Part shown: positions 12,564 through 24,521 of the stretch, one piece after another
How positions within the stretch are numbered: position 1 is the first letter of the stretch
How the letters are laid out: each line of letters begins with the position of its first letter
Source of the DNA: Neonectria sp. B-13
Taxonomy: Eukaryota; Ascomycota; Sordariomycetes; Hypocreales; Nectriaceae
DNA length: 64,000 bases
Direction: 5' to 3'
NCBI GenBank assembly: GCA_002682825.1
Contig: NOKP01000020.1
Location: 434,001-498,000, forward strand
Notes under the pieces: generated by a model
What the model was told of the DNA's origin: nothing
Databases searched by the model: none
The model's input: the letters and a program-made list of their open reading frames with translations, nothing else
Position numbers and translations under genes: made by a program

Positions 12564-14464
12564 TTAAGAGGAAGCTGCCTCGATATGCTTGCTTGCCATC
12601 CTTTCATCTTCTGTGGCACTTTCCTTCGCTTCCGTGTTTGTAGCGGAAAGTCCAGACTCCTGGTCGAATTGCGCCTCAGCCTGTACAAAAATGTAGTCAA
12701 TCTCCTCCAGGGTCTTACCACTGGTCTAGAAGTTTCCCTTAGTAACACGTCCATCCATAAGCATGTTGTAGTCAGGGGAGAGCTTACCTCTGGAAGGAAG
12801 AAATAAGTGAAGGGAATGTTTAAGACTATCATAATGCAGAAAAGAAGGTAGAACTTCCAGCCCGCCGTGTTGATTGCGTAAGGTGTGATTAGGGCTATGA
12901 CCTTTGTGAGGAAAAGTGTATGTCAGCGTAGAGCAATGGAAAAGTGAAGTGATGGAACTAACAAATGTCCATAACCATTCGGAAAAGGTAGCGACGGCAG
13001 ACCCGATGTGTCGCAGCTGAAGAGGGGTGATTTCTGCCGCGTAGAGCCAAGGAATGCTGTTCCATGACATGCCAAAGGAAATCTCATAGACGAACAGCAT
13101 TGCCAATGCCATTTTGGCTGTCGCCGGCGTATCCACAGCAATCCCTACCGTGAACATAGCCATGGAAATCAGGAGTGAGAGAGAGCCAAGCAGGAGCATA
13201 GGTCTTCGGCCAACCTTGTCCAATAACCACATTGGAGGGAACGTACCCAGCCAAAAGGCGATCTGGATGCAACCTGCGACCAAGCTGCTTGTTTCTCTGG
13301 AGAGTCCCACGTTGACTTCGAGTACGATAGTGACGTAAAATGCAATAACGTTGATACCGGTGAACTGTTGCCAGAATTGGATGAGAAAACACAGTACCAA
13401 GCGTCGGGTGTTTTTGACGGGAGTCTTGTCGTTCAGCAAGTCCTTGAAAGAAAACTTGTGTGAGTCCTCCTCTAGTCTCAGTGCTGTCTCCATATCATGT
13501 TCGACTTGGGTAATTCGGGGGTCGTCTTCGCTGCAATCTTGCAATCTTGCTAACACGTTGATGGCCTCCTTTTTGTAACCATGAGAGTAAAGCCACCTGA
13601 GGTCACTGTCAGCACGGAAACCTTGGAAAACGGTGAAATGCCTTACCGTGGTGTTTCTGGCAAGAATGGAAGTGTGGCGAGCGTCACCAGCGCAAAAATA
13701 TTTTGGAAGGCAATGGGGAACCTCCAAACAACCTAGAAATGCATAAGCACAAGTTATGTGTCCTCGAGCCTTTATTTATTACCTCTCCTGTTAGATGTTT
13801 GATCGTGCCGTAGTCCAGCCAATAAGCCACGACGGTGCCAAACTGCGAGATATTAAGAGTTGTTCTTGTCGTGCAGCATGAATGGACTTACTATGACAAT
13901 AGAGAGTTGTTTGGCGACAGATCTACCTCGATTCTTCGCATTGGAGCACTCAGACACGTAGACTGGGACGGTAGACGTGATCATACCTGCGATTCGTCAG
14001 TTACCGCGTACATTGTATAAGAGACCACTGCGAAGCGGATCTAGGTGCATACCGTTTCCAACTCCGGAAATCAACCTCCCAACAATAAGCTGAGCAGATC
14101 CGTACGTGGCCGCTTGTACAACTCCACCAACGAGCATGATCGAACAGCCCCAGATGATAGTCTTCTTTCGACCTAGCTTGTCACCGAAGCCAGCGGCCAC
14201 AAAGCAGCCTGCTAAGCAACCGATGTTGTACAATGCCACGATAAGGCCGAGAAAGCCTGGGCTGGGATTTCCGATGGCGTCGAGAAAGCTCGGTTGGGTT
14301 ACCAGACCACCCAGAACACCCTGCAAGTGCCCATAGTCAGCGAAAGCAGCGCACCACCCACAGTATGGGAAACATACCTGATCGTAGCCAAAAAGAAGGT
14401 ACGAACTGCCAGCACTGAACGTGATGGCAGAATGCAGCAGCCTGCCGCGTAATTTGTCGGCCAT
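12564..14464 (-). CDS. MFS transporter, sugar-porter (hexose transporter-like) family
   Basis: Multi-exon minus-strand gene. The start is at 14464, exon 1 ends at 14378 (MADKLRGRLLHSAITFSAGSS), and the stop is at 12564-12566. Spliced exons give sugar-transporter landmarks in order: LLFGYDQGVLGG, DKLGRKKTI, the PVYVSE loop, LPETPRWL, the QFWQQFTGINV helix, DKVGRRPMLLLGS and the end motif FFLPETSGKTLEEIDYIF. Total length is about 500-540 aa with 12 predicted membrane helices. The family imports sugars, but cluster-borne members also carry quinate, lactones and other small acids or alcohols. In this setting it is probably the uptake system for the pathway substrate. Not every exon boundary was nailed to the base. 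Confidence 0.85.
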
Positions 14465-15838
14465 GACGGGTTGTTTAGCTGGGTTGTTGAAATGCTGCTA
14501 GACAAGATAGGCAGAGAATGTGTTTGTTAGAAAGATGTATGACAGACGGATGGCTGTACTTGGTTTAATCAGTTAAGTATCTTCAGCGACGCAGTGAAAT
14601 AAATGCATGCGTTCGCAGAATGATGCTACCTCAGTATTTGCCTTGAACCACACCACCAGGCTAGCTGGTTCAAGGTTAAGCCATGTAAGGATCAAGGTTG
14701 TCTTGTATTCTAGCGTGGCTTGCTTAGCTGGACTCTTGCCTGACTCATTGCTTCACGCAGCCTTCCCCGCCAAATGCCACAGTGGCTCTGGACTGAGTAA
14801 TGAGGCCTGACAATGTATTTACGGTGTGGCTAGGATCGATCCTTGACACTTTACGCAATGCTACTGGCCTGGGGCTTGACGGCGTCTGAGAGTGGAGTAA
14901 TTGAAGCATCATGTGGTATTGATCCATGGAGACTATTCGTTTGTGGTAGATCGACAGCTTGAATCGACAGCTTGAATCATGCTGGGTGTTCATGTTTCCC
15001 CATTTCCCATTCCCCGCAAACCCCGCCTTCACCTCCACCTTCTCCGGATTCTAGTTCCAGCCAATCTGACACCTCGGAAATGTGACACTTCCGATGGACT
15101 GAGCTGTTACAAGGGGCACAACTTTTCTGGGGTTTGTTCTTCTTGGTCAGGCTCATAGCTTAGTCTAGTCCATTACCTCATGGATGGTAGATATATGCTC
15201 TGGCTTCGCGAGTTGAGGAATACTTTCCCATGCCCCCTGCCGTTAATTTGCTATGTGTTTGATACATTACAACTCAACTTTAACCTCTTCACACCTCTTC
15301 CGCTCATCCTAACAAATCTTTCGGCTCCTGACACCCAATGGGCGCTTCTTGCCTCCACCGGGCATACTGCGCCGACCCTCTGGCGCTTGCGAATGCAGGA
15401 TTAATTCACACCAGCCTCGTCGTCGTCCATAGCCAACGCTTTTCCCCAGGTGCGCTGGGTACATCCCCGCCTCGGGCAACGGAGGCCACCCGATCTTCGG
15501 CCGGGGCAGCTGAGAGGACAGCGGGGGAGACAGACCACTGGATTAGAATATGAGCCGAGGGGATCATGTGCGCCCTCTATACCTTTGCTCTCTTGTTAAA
15601 CTCCGTATCAATTTACCTCTATCTAGCTACATAAAGCTATATATTATAACTGTTCAATAAAGTCTAATATTCTACCCACCCACTTCAGTTTCGTCTCAGG
15701 ATACCAACCCGGCAGGCTTCGTTTACAGCGAAGTTACTCTTAACATGCATCGCAACTCATCCGTCACACCAAATTAAACGTGACTATATGAGGTACTGAA
15801 CTTTGATTGCAATTGTACGATACTAGCAAACCATACCC
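14465..15838. other. Intergenic, transporter promoter and AT-rich patch
   Basis: 1.37 kb with no credible coding region. The part at 15590-15665 is strongly AT-rich (TATATATTATAAC-type sequence) and unlike its surroundings, perhaps a decayed repeat. At 14953-14976 an 'acagcttgaatcg' phrase is tandemly duplicated. Confidence 0.4.
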
Positions 15839-17283
15839 CTATTCTCCTAGAACAATGCCAAACCGGCCTGCGCTCTTCCCAGAGTTCATCAGGTCAACTA
15901 GCTTATGGATATCATGGATGTCATCGAAAGTCGTAATGTGTGCTTTGATTCCATGCTCATGGCTGAAAGCTATTGCCTCTGCCATGTTCTGAGGGACACC
16001 GCTGCTTCTACCCGCCATGCGATATTTCCCAAGCAGGATGTCCAAAGCATTGATGGACAGCGGCTTTTGGGGGATTCCAGCGACCATGAGGAGGCCATTT
16101 GTGCTAAAGTTGCAAACGTCAGCTTAGCTGTTGAACATGCGGCGTGGCCGAATATCTGGAGCATTTACCGCAAGATCTTCGGAGCACTCTCGTATGCAGC
16201 GTTCGAGGCACTGAAGACAGCAGCCGCGTGACAGCCACCGTTGGTAAGCTTCTTGACGATGCTCTCATAGTTCGGAGTCTCCAATGTGTTGATGACCAGG
16301 TCTGCGCCCAGGGCCTTGACTGCATCGAGCTGCGAGTTTGAGATGTCGAGCCCAATAGTCTTTAGCTTCATGGCTTTGGCGTACTGGATTGCTTTGGAGA
16401 AAAGTCAGCAACTGATACCATATCTGGGAATAGCATTTTTAGGTGAGTACCAAGATGTCCAAGGCCACCGCACCCGATGATTGCAATCCATTGACCCTCC
16501 TGCAGCTCACAGCCCCTAACAGCATGGTATGCTATGACATGTCAGCAGAGCCGCCAATCGAGTGACAACGATGAATTTGACGATATGGTGACACCGAGTA
16601 AAAGACTGTTCAATTCGACTTACCAGTAATACCAGCGCAGAACAGTGGCGCTGCGCTTACCATGTCCATACCGTCTGGCAAGACCATCGCGTTCCGACTA
16701 TCAGATAACGAGTACTCTGCAAAATGCCCTGGGCACGAGAAACCATGCATCCTTCCTGTTCCCTTTTCACAAAACAGGTTATGGACCTGGCACCCCTCAC
16801 ATTCATCTGTGCAAGTCAGCTTAAAGTCCTGGGAGGCAGGTATAGGAGCTAGGAGTCCATACAACAAGCATAGCTGCATCCAAGACAGCCCACTGGATCG
16901 CCGATTTTGAAGTTCTTGACGTTCTTCCCAAATGCAACCACGTAACCGGTATTCTCATGGCCAATGGTCATTCTATCGGTCGGGGGGACCTCTGCAGTAT
17001 GGCCCCAGAAAAGCATCTAACGTAGGTGGTTAATATGGGCATGGCAAGATTAGTGACTGAAACATTGCCCACCAAATCAGAGTGACAGAGCGATGCACAT
17101 CTAGTCTTGATGAGGATCTCATTGTCGTCACACACTGGGATCGGAATTTTATTGACTTCGATCTCGTTCGTATTCTAATTCCCACGTCAGCTAATCATGC
17201 CAAGCCATAGATGTAGAGTTGTTATTTCAGTTTACTTTGTTGTACTGAGCGGCCAGCATGGTCCCGGACGCCAGAGAACCCAT
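15839..17283 (-). CDS. Zinc-dependent alcohol dehydrogenase (ADH 2 of the cluster)
   Basis: Seven or so exons on the minus strand. Exon 1 is 17283-17236 (MGSLASGTMLAAQYNK) and the last exon ends with the stop at 15839. Spliced motifs are the catalytic Cys and proton-relay region RCASLCHSDL, GHENTGYVV (His-Glu), the Rossmann GCGGLGHLG, and KAMKLKTIGLDIS. The structural zinc loop reads CYECEGCQVHNLFC after splicing, that is C-x2-C-x2-C-x6-C, one residue shorter in the last gap than the usual C-x2-C-x2-C-x7-C. The protein is about 350 aa and belongs to the Adh1/propanol-preferring group of MDR enzymes. It is unlike ADH 1, so the two probably act on different alcohols or directions in the same pathway. 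Confidence 0.83.
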
Positions 17284-17950
17284 AGTGCAAAGAGATGGTA
17301 TGTTTGATCTTTAAAAACGTGGATAATTATTGACAAGGAATCATTAACATTGAAACTCAACAAAATATGACCAGGTTTCTGTGCAAGTACGTGAAATATA
17401 TTATGCGTTTCCGTGCACAGAATGGCCACCCTAGAGCAAGTGGAGCTCGTGATGACTAGATGTTGCCCGTAATCATGCACTTTCATTGCTATCATGGTCA
17501 TCGCCTTAGGTGCTGTCGATCACCTACGCATGAGTCAATCCAGGATCTGCATGACCTGACGGGAGAACTGACTAAGTGGCAAGCACCCTCAATATCCTGA
17601 TACGGTTAGGATATGCATGACTCAGTTCAGTGCATCAAGCATGAGCGATGGCACTCGCTTGGCACTAGACAAATTTCGCTCTTTGTCCTCTGGCCATGTC
17701 AACGAGCTAACCGCAGTCAGATGTCATGACCAAGTCGCATTTCTAATTCCGACCTTGGCCATTCTGGGGCCCCGTAGTTAATTGGAACTTGGCCATCCAC
17801 CACCGTCAATCTTTAAGTATGGCCATCGTCCGAATCATGGGTGGGTTTATTCGCATTGGGAAGTTGGTAGATTCATACACTGCTTCGTAACAAACGTTAC
17901 CATTGTGTTAAACCATTGTATTACTTTTACGCACCTGTTCATTTGCCACG
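17284..17950. promoter_or_regulatory. Divergent promoter between ADH 2 and AtuA-like gene
   Basis: 667 bp lie between two start codons facing away from each other, so both genes may be switched together. No ORF of note and no operator that can be defended. Confidence 0.4.
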
Positions 17951-19948
17951 ATGGGTTCACTTCACGACTCTCCGCTTCGGATAGCATCTGCTTCCGGATC
18001 AGTCACTGACCGGCGCCATGCCTTTTCAGATTTGGCCAAGAATGAAAACGTTCAGTTCATCGTTGGTGACTGGATGTCCGAGTACAATATGACAATGAGA
18101 GCGGGAGGGAAAGTCAATAGCGAAGGGGCATCTGATGAGTTTGAGACTTCTTTCCTCGAAGCTCTCGAGCCGGCTTTACCTTATCTCGAGTCAAGAAAGA
18201 TCAAGATCGCCGTCAATGCCGGCGGCAGCGACACCCAAAAACTGCACAGCATCGTTGTCGATAAAATCAAGTCAGCTGGACTGAACCTTCAAGTCGCCTG
18301 GGTGGGAGGAGACGAAGTGATGGATGTGGTCCAAGCAGCCAGGAGTAAGGGGCATGAGTTCAAGAGCCTGACCAACGGTGAGCTTCAGCTAGATTCGGTG
18401 TATTTGCACATGTACTGACTCCGAAAGGGAAAAACCTGTCTGACTGGGAGTTTGATCCAATCTATGCTCAATGTTACCTCGGTTGCTGGGGTATCGTGGA
18501 AGCCTTCAAGCAAGGCGCAGATATTGTCCTATGTGGGCGCGTCGCAGACGCATCTCCCACCATAGGATGTGCCGCCTATCACTACGGTTGGAACCGTGGA
18601 GATTTGCAACAACTCGCATCTGCCTTCGTTGCTGGTCACTTCATCGAATGCTCGACATATGTCACAGGAGGCAACTTTTCTGGTTTCAAGAGTCTCCCAG
18701 GCCAATCGCTGGATTTGGGCTTCCCTATTGTCGAGGTAATGCGCAATGGTGACTTTTATGTCACTATGCAACAAGGCCGCGATGGAATGGTCACTGCCGA
18801 TACGTGCAAGGCCCAGCTATTGTATGAAATCCAGGGTCCGTTGTATTACCACTCCGACGTGGTAGCCCGGCTCGATTCCATCAAGATCGAGCAAGCTGGA
18901 AAGGATCGGGTGTGAGTTACCCCCGCCGCCTCCATTGTAGGTTAACCAAGTTACTGACACGACACTTAGGCTTATCACCAATGTCAGTGGCTTGAAACCT
19001 CCACCGACTACTAAGGTTGGTATCACAGCAAAGGGAGGATTTCAGGCTGAAGCACACTACTTCCTCTGTGGACTCGACATTGAGGAGAAGGCTAGTCTTT
19101 TGGAACGACAGATACGAGCAGGGCTCGACGAATCCTCGTTCCACTGCTTGAAGTTCCGCACCAATGGCCGATGTCCAGTGGACCCCAAGAGTCAGGACGC
19201 AGCTACTGTTGATCTTCGAATATTTGCTCAAGCGAGAAATGAAGCAGCCCTTTCGACTGCCCGATTCTTTCGCCCGGTGACGGACACAATCATGCAGAGC
19301 TATCCAGGGGCTACGTTTGCTGTCGATGCTCGACAATCCATCCCGAAGCCATACTTTGAATACTGGGTCGCTCTTCTGCCGCAAAATGTTGTTAAACATG
19401 TTTGCTACCTTCCTTCCAAGGGGATAGAAGTTTCGATTCCTGAATCTGAGGACACGGAAGACTTTCTTTACGAGCAAGAAACATACGAGACGCCAAACCC
19501 GATTGATTTGTCAAAACTAGGATCGACGACAAGAGCACCGCTAGGCTACATCGTCCACGCTCGATCAGGCGACAAGGGCTCGGATTGCAATGTTGGGTTC
19601 TTTGTTCGCCATGCTGATGAGTGGGACTGGCTCCGAAGCCTCTTGTCCGTCGAGAAGGTCCGGGAGTTGCTGGGTGACGACGATACCGGAAAGCCTATAT
19701 TCCGTTTTGAACTCTCAAACATCTCAGGTATGAATAGTCTGTTGTATAACAGATGCGTTCCGGCCGCGAAAATAGCTGTCAGTGATGCTAACAAATTCTT
19801 AGCGGTTCATTTCCTACTCAAAGACCACCTAGATCGTGGTGTTTCGTCTAGTTCAACTTACGACGTGCTGGGGAAAAACATGGCTGAATATCTGCGATGC
19901 AAGCTTGTGGATATTCCGGATCGCTTTTTGGACCGTGGAAGAATCTAG
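17951..19948 (+). CDS. AtuA-like protein (DUF1446, acyclic terpene utilisation family)
   Basis: Three exons (17951-18377, 18428-18911, 18970-19948) encode 629 aa. The N-terminal two-thirds match the DUF1446/AtuA core, with phrases such as VQFIVGDWMSEYNM, KIAVNAGGSD, GADIVLCGRVADASP and TYVTGGNFSGFK. The last 110 residues match the small AtuA-associated domain (GYIVHARSGDKGSDCNVGFF, then SLLYNRCVPAAKIAVSDANK). In Pseudomonas citronellolis, AtuA belongs to the citronellol/geraniol (Atu) pathway, although its exact reaction is unclear; many fungi have homologues of unknown role. Here it sits at the right end of a set of lactonase, ADH, ALDH and acyl-CoA ligase genes. I saw no acyl-CoA carboxylase subunit nearby. 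Confidence 0.88.
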
Positions 19949-20856
19949 TCATTCCATCAAATTACTGTAGTTAGAATGAAAGGCTAGTTTCAGACCAGAT
20001 GCGGGCTTGCCTAACCGTCTTTGTGCTGGTTTTACATTCATCTGGAGCGATCACTAGTTTCCCATTCATTATTCACCGGAGAGTGAGCCAAGCCACAATG
20101 AAACTGGGAGACTGGCATCTAAGTCTCAAATCCAGTGTGATAAAATGTCAATACTAAAGCTCTTGATGCCAATAGCAACTAACATTTTAGTATTTTCGCC
20201 AAACCTGCGTAAACCTTTGTATTGCCTTTCTTCAATGCTTCTAGATGCCCCCAGTTCCTCTTATCAAATATCTCAAAGATAGCACATTGTCAAGTTGTGC
20301 GAAGGATTTACTATAAACGTCTAATTGTTCTAACTTAAGCGCGCCCAGCTACAACATCACCGTAACTCCAAGGCTCCAATCGTTCGTATCAAAAGGCAAA
20401 CAAGTCTCATCATTCAGGCCGTAATTCGTGGCTGGTGGCCTAAGAAAGACACACCTTACGACTCAGCCCAGCGCTAGAAATTGGTAGGCTGATCTGAGTA
20501 GGAAATGATTCCAATCCCAGAAGTGCCTAACAGCATCCGTACTGCATACTAGCTGGTCAAATCTATATAAACTCAAAACCTCCATCTGCCCACCAATGCC
20601 TCAAGACCAGCCAACCGTATACATCTCTCTGCCGTCAGAGGTTGGTTGATGAGATGGTTGGCGAGTCAAGGCACTTGAGCGTGGAGAGCAGATCTTTCAG
20701 GCTACCCCCGCGTTCTCAATCCCTCGGGAACCAAGGACTAGTTACTGGGCTCCACGCCATCCATATTCCTCGGCGTGCCCTCGTGATGTTGGCACACATG
20801 CTGGACTCAGAATCTCGGGTAGTCCTAAGACTTAAATGTGCATGTGCTCACGACTT
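19949..20856. other. Intergenic, right border of the catabolic cluster
   Basis: About 0.9 kb between two convergent genes. AT-leaning to about 20.6 kb, then GC-richer. Only shadow ORFs; nothing recognised. Confidence 0.45.
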
Positions 20857-23386
20857 TCACGGAAACGGTTGGGACGGTGCGAACAGTCCGTACAGCGCGT
20901 CTTGCGAGATGTCCTTTTCCTGGTCGTTCAAAAAGTCCAGCAGGCCTGGCGAATTCCCCCAGACAGGGTCGACGTGGTCCATCACTCCACCCATGTACTC
21001 TGTTGGCGTTGCTGTAACAGTAGGCAGGTAGTTCGCGGTTGGGCGCGTATGCTGCATCCCCCCGTTGGACGGAGTCATGGCGAGAGGGAAGAAGAAGCTC
21101 TCGTCGAGGCCGGATGCGTGCGGGTGCTCTTGGCCAGCAGCGCTGCCCTCCTTGATGCTGACTTGGAACTCTCGGACCATATCCTGAAGGACGCTCAGGG
21201 GCTTCTTCAGGCCAAAGTTGCATCCCACCTGCAGCTCGCTGAGACACGTCCAGAAGAAGGAAATGGGCTCGGTGAATTGGCCTCTCTCGCGACGCTCCTG
21301 GCGAAGAATGGCAATGACTGCCGAGTAGACAGCGTACGAAAGCAAGAATGGAGCACGGCGCAGGGTGAATGACTCGCGGTATCGTCGGACAAGCTTTTGG
21401 ATCATAAGGGCGCTCTGGACACAGGCTTCTTCGCCTCGTCGCTTAGTGGTCTCGTCCGAGTGTCGTCGGAGATGTCCCTCCTCCAGAAAGGCGCGATGGA
21501 GGAGAATGGTCATGGCATGAAACGTCGTGCTATCACGGGTAAGATTAGTATATTCATGTGGGGCAGAAAGGGGTAGGCTTTGCTCACTGTGGGGTGATTT
21601 GATGAGGAGGGGGCGTGATGTTGAGGTTATCGTCAGGGTCAAATCGTAAGTGACTAGGGAGATTGGTCTGCCATTTTTCCAGCTCCTTTTCGATTGAGGC
21701 CTTCTTGCTTAGGAGGTACTCGGCCTTGTGCTTCACGCACTGAATGCCGTACAGGTCGTTGATCCTCGTGGAGATCTGCAGAAGTCTCACCAGGCTGCTG
21801 AATGTCGACACGGCATGAGCAGGCTGGGGGCCATATGCCGGCGGTGCTTGTGCCGGTGAGTCGGGATCCGCGTATGGTTCCCATTCCTCGAGTTCCTCAA
21901 ACGTATCCAGCAGCTGCAGCGGCACCCTGGCCTGCGCCGAGGCGAACATGCAGGGTCGGCCAAGGTACAAGGCTTGGGTGGCATCGGTTGTGAAGGCGGC
22001 CCAGTAGAGGCGCTTGCGCATCTCCTGTTCCAAATCTCGGCGCAACATGCGTTCGTTGCTTACGCCGGCTGTGCTCTGGTAGTCAGGACCAAGCATCAGG
22101 TGACAGCCCAGGTCAATGATCATGCGATGGGCAGTGCCAGAGAGACTCCAGCCTGCGCTGGGGCGACCTTGGGAAACCAACGAGACGCTGGTCAGTAGAA
22201 GTGCCAGGGCGGACGGAATGCTTGGTTTGTCCAGCTCATCAATCAGGAGTTCACGGAAGCGGTCGTAGAAGCGCCGGCCGACACTCTGGGGATCTTCCGG
22301 GTCCGCGCGTAGGCAAAGTCGGTCACTGTACAGAGAGGTTGAGTAGAAGATGGCATTGAGCAACAGCTTGTTGACAAACGGGCCGCCGCCGCTAGCGAGA
22401 CTGTCCATGAAGGCCGGACGGTACGAGATGAGATATGCGTAGTGCTGGCGGTTGAAGTGCAGGTCAAGCAGATGCTTGGCCAGCTCGGGGTCGCAACCGT
22501 CGAGGTCCATCATATCCTGCGGGCGTCTGAACATGCGCGCTTCTCTCTGGCGCTGGAGCGCGGCGTTGCTGATGAGACGGGCCTTGGAAGCTGAGATAGC
22601 ATCGTCTCCTTTCCGGGTCATGGTAGAGATGTTTTCTCGGTGCTGGGCGCGCGACGTAGGGTTCATGATACTGGCCAGACCATGGACAGCAGAGACGTAG
22701 CCGTTCTCGTGGAAAACACCGGCGACTCGAGCCTCGCTGGGGGAGAGGCCGCTGACGCCGTCGCCGTTGCCATCATTGCTGATGGGCCGTACGGACGCTT
22801 TGGAGCTCAGGTTCGAGTCCGCCGAGCCCTGGTGCACAGAATGATTTGAGCCCGAAAGAATGAGGTTGAAGTTGCCAATCTGCGGCTTCGTCTCGCCGTC
22901 GGTCGGGCCTACGCTGCTCCGCGGAGGCGACGAGAGGAAGCCAGCGCCCATGTCATGAACGCCGGTGGAGGCCGTGGGGGTTGGCAGCGGGCTTGCGATG
23001 GCGGCGGTCGAGGCCAGGCGACTGAGGCCGTGGGAGGTGAAATCCGGGGCATGCGAGTCGTTGGTGTCCATGAGCTCGGCGGTCCAGCTAGACTGCATCT
23101 CGGGAGGGAGGATCCCAGAGGCCTTCATGTGGTCGAGCATGGCAGCGACGGTGGCCTCGAGGCTCTGGACCCGGGCGCGGGACGGCCTCGGCTCTCGTCT
23201 GGCATCGTGGGGATAGATGCAGGACAGGTTGTTGGTGGTGCACTCTACGCACTGCGGGCGCGCGCCGTCGCATCGGACCTTCTTCTGGCGACACGGCGTA
23301 CAGGTCTTGCAGAGGGTGCCGCCGGGCGAGGCACGGGAGACTCTCGAGTCCCGGCCCGGACGGCGCGAGATCTTGGGGTTCGTCAT
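20857..23386 (-). CDS. Zn2Cys6 transcription factor with fungal_trans domain
   Basis: Two exons on the minus strand (23386-21588 and 21529-20857) give 823 aa. The Zn2Cys6 cluster is near the N-terminus (CKTCTPCRQKKVRCDGARP, then CVECTTNNLSC), followed by a short coiled stretch, a long Ser/Pro-rich linker, and the middle homology domain (LLDLHFNRQHYAYLISYRPAFM, GCHLMLG, EMRKRLYWAAFTTD). The C-terminus is Gly/Pro/Asp-rich and ends FAPSQPFP. An in-frame Met at 23542 would add 52 residues. I chose 23386 because the added stretch is low-complexity and the Cys cluster normally lies close to the start. It resembles nitrogen/carbon-type regulators of the nirA/nit-4 layout, but the identity is not certain. 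It shares a 1.1-kb promoter with the next regulator. Confidence 0.85.
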
Positions 23387-24521
23387 TCTGAAGAGGCGCA
23401 AACGGGCGGCGAGTTGGGCGAGTTGGGTCGGGTCGGAGAGGCGGCGGTGGTGGCGGCGATGCTTGTGTGAGGCAGAAGGAAGGTGTCGTGATGTCCGGCC
23501 GTGGTGTTGAAGAATGGCGCCGTCCAGCGGTTGGATTTGCAAGCTGGGAGGCGCCGGGAAGAACAGCCGAGGACGTGATGTCCCATCGCCGGCCCCCAGG
23601 GCGGTTTAGCGGGGGGTAGGAGGGGACATCGGGCCACTGTCTTTGGGGGTGGACCCACTGGCGATTCATGGTTGCAGGGCCTCGGCCACTGGCCGGCCAC
23701 TGAAAAACCAGCGCGGGGGCCTGCTAGCGTCGCCTCTGCTGCTGACCGAAGAGGCCCCAGTCCGGGTCCACCCGATATCGTCTCCGAGTTTGGCCATGGC
23801 CGGTCGAGGACGGTGACTGGATTTGCTGAAAGGTGAGCCGAAGGACGAGCTGTTTACCGAGGGAGGCTGAGAGGGCAACTCGGAGCGGGCATTCACAGCG
23901 CTTTGTCGGTGACTCTCCAGTTGTTTTGCCCGAAAGACGTTTGCCGGAGAGGCTTCGCCCGAGACGACCTCGGCCACCCACCCATGCCGCGACTTGGCCT
24001 TTGGCCTGTCCAATGAAACCCAACGACGGAGAACCGCATGCACGTGAGATGAAAGGCGTAAACGAGGAGGTAAAAATGGAAGGGAAAGCTGCAACTGGCG
24101 CCGTTGACATGGATGGACCCTAACCTGCGTCTGAGTCGGGGTTACCACCACTCAGCATCACCGGTCTCGCCGCCGACAATGGTGGGGAAACAAAAGCAGG
24201 TCGACCAGAAGGTATTTTTATCAGATCTGTCACATCAAATGACGTAATCTCGCTAGGTAGCTGTGCCGTGATCTACAGGCAGCCTGTCGAAGGCTCTCGA
24301 ACACACCAACGAAATGGCTTCCTACCATCACATTTTCAACTCTGCAGCCATCGAGGATTCTAGCCCCTGCAACTCTCGAGACCCTCCAAACTCTGCCGTC
24401 CTTAGTCAGAAACTTGTACCCCGGGAATAATTGGTCCCATCCTCGCAGTTCTCCTCTTTGAAGTTTTGCAACCATCCAGGCCAGACGATGGCCTCCGTCC
24501 TCCAAGCCCGATAAACCCATC
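23387..24521. promoter_or_regulatory. Divergent promoter between two Zn2Cys6 regulator genes
   Basis: 1.1 kb, GC-rich near the minus-strand gene, with long purine/pyrimidine tracts. ORFs of up to 161 codons here are low-complexity and Arg/Pro-rich and are treated as noise. Long leaders of this kind are usual for fungal regulator genes. Confidence 0.4.

Noticed and set aside
23666..24151. 161-codon minus-strand ORF between the two regulators
   Set aside because: Low-complexity Arg/Pro/Ser translation from a GC-rich promoter; the overlapping frames are equally open.
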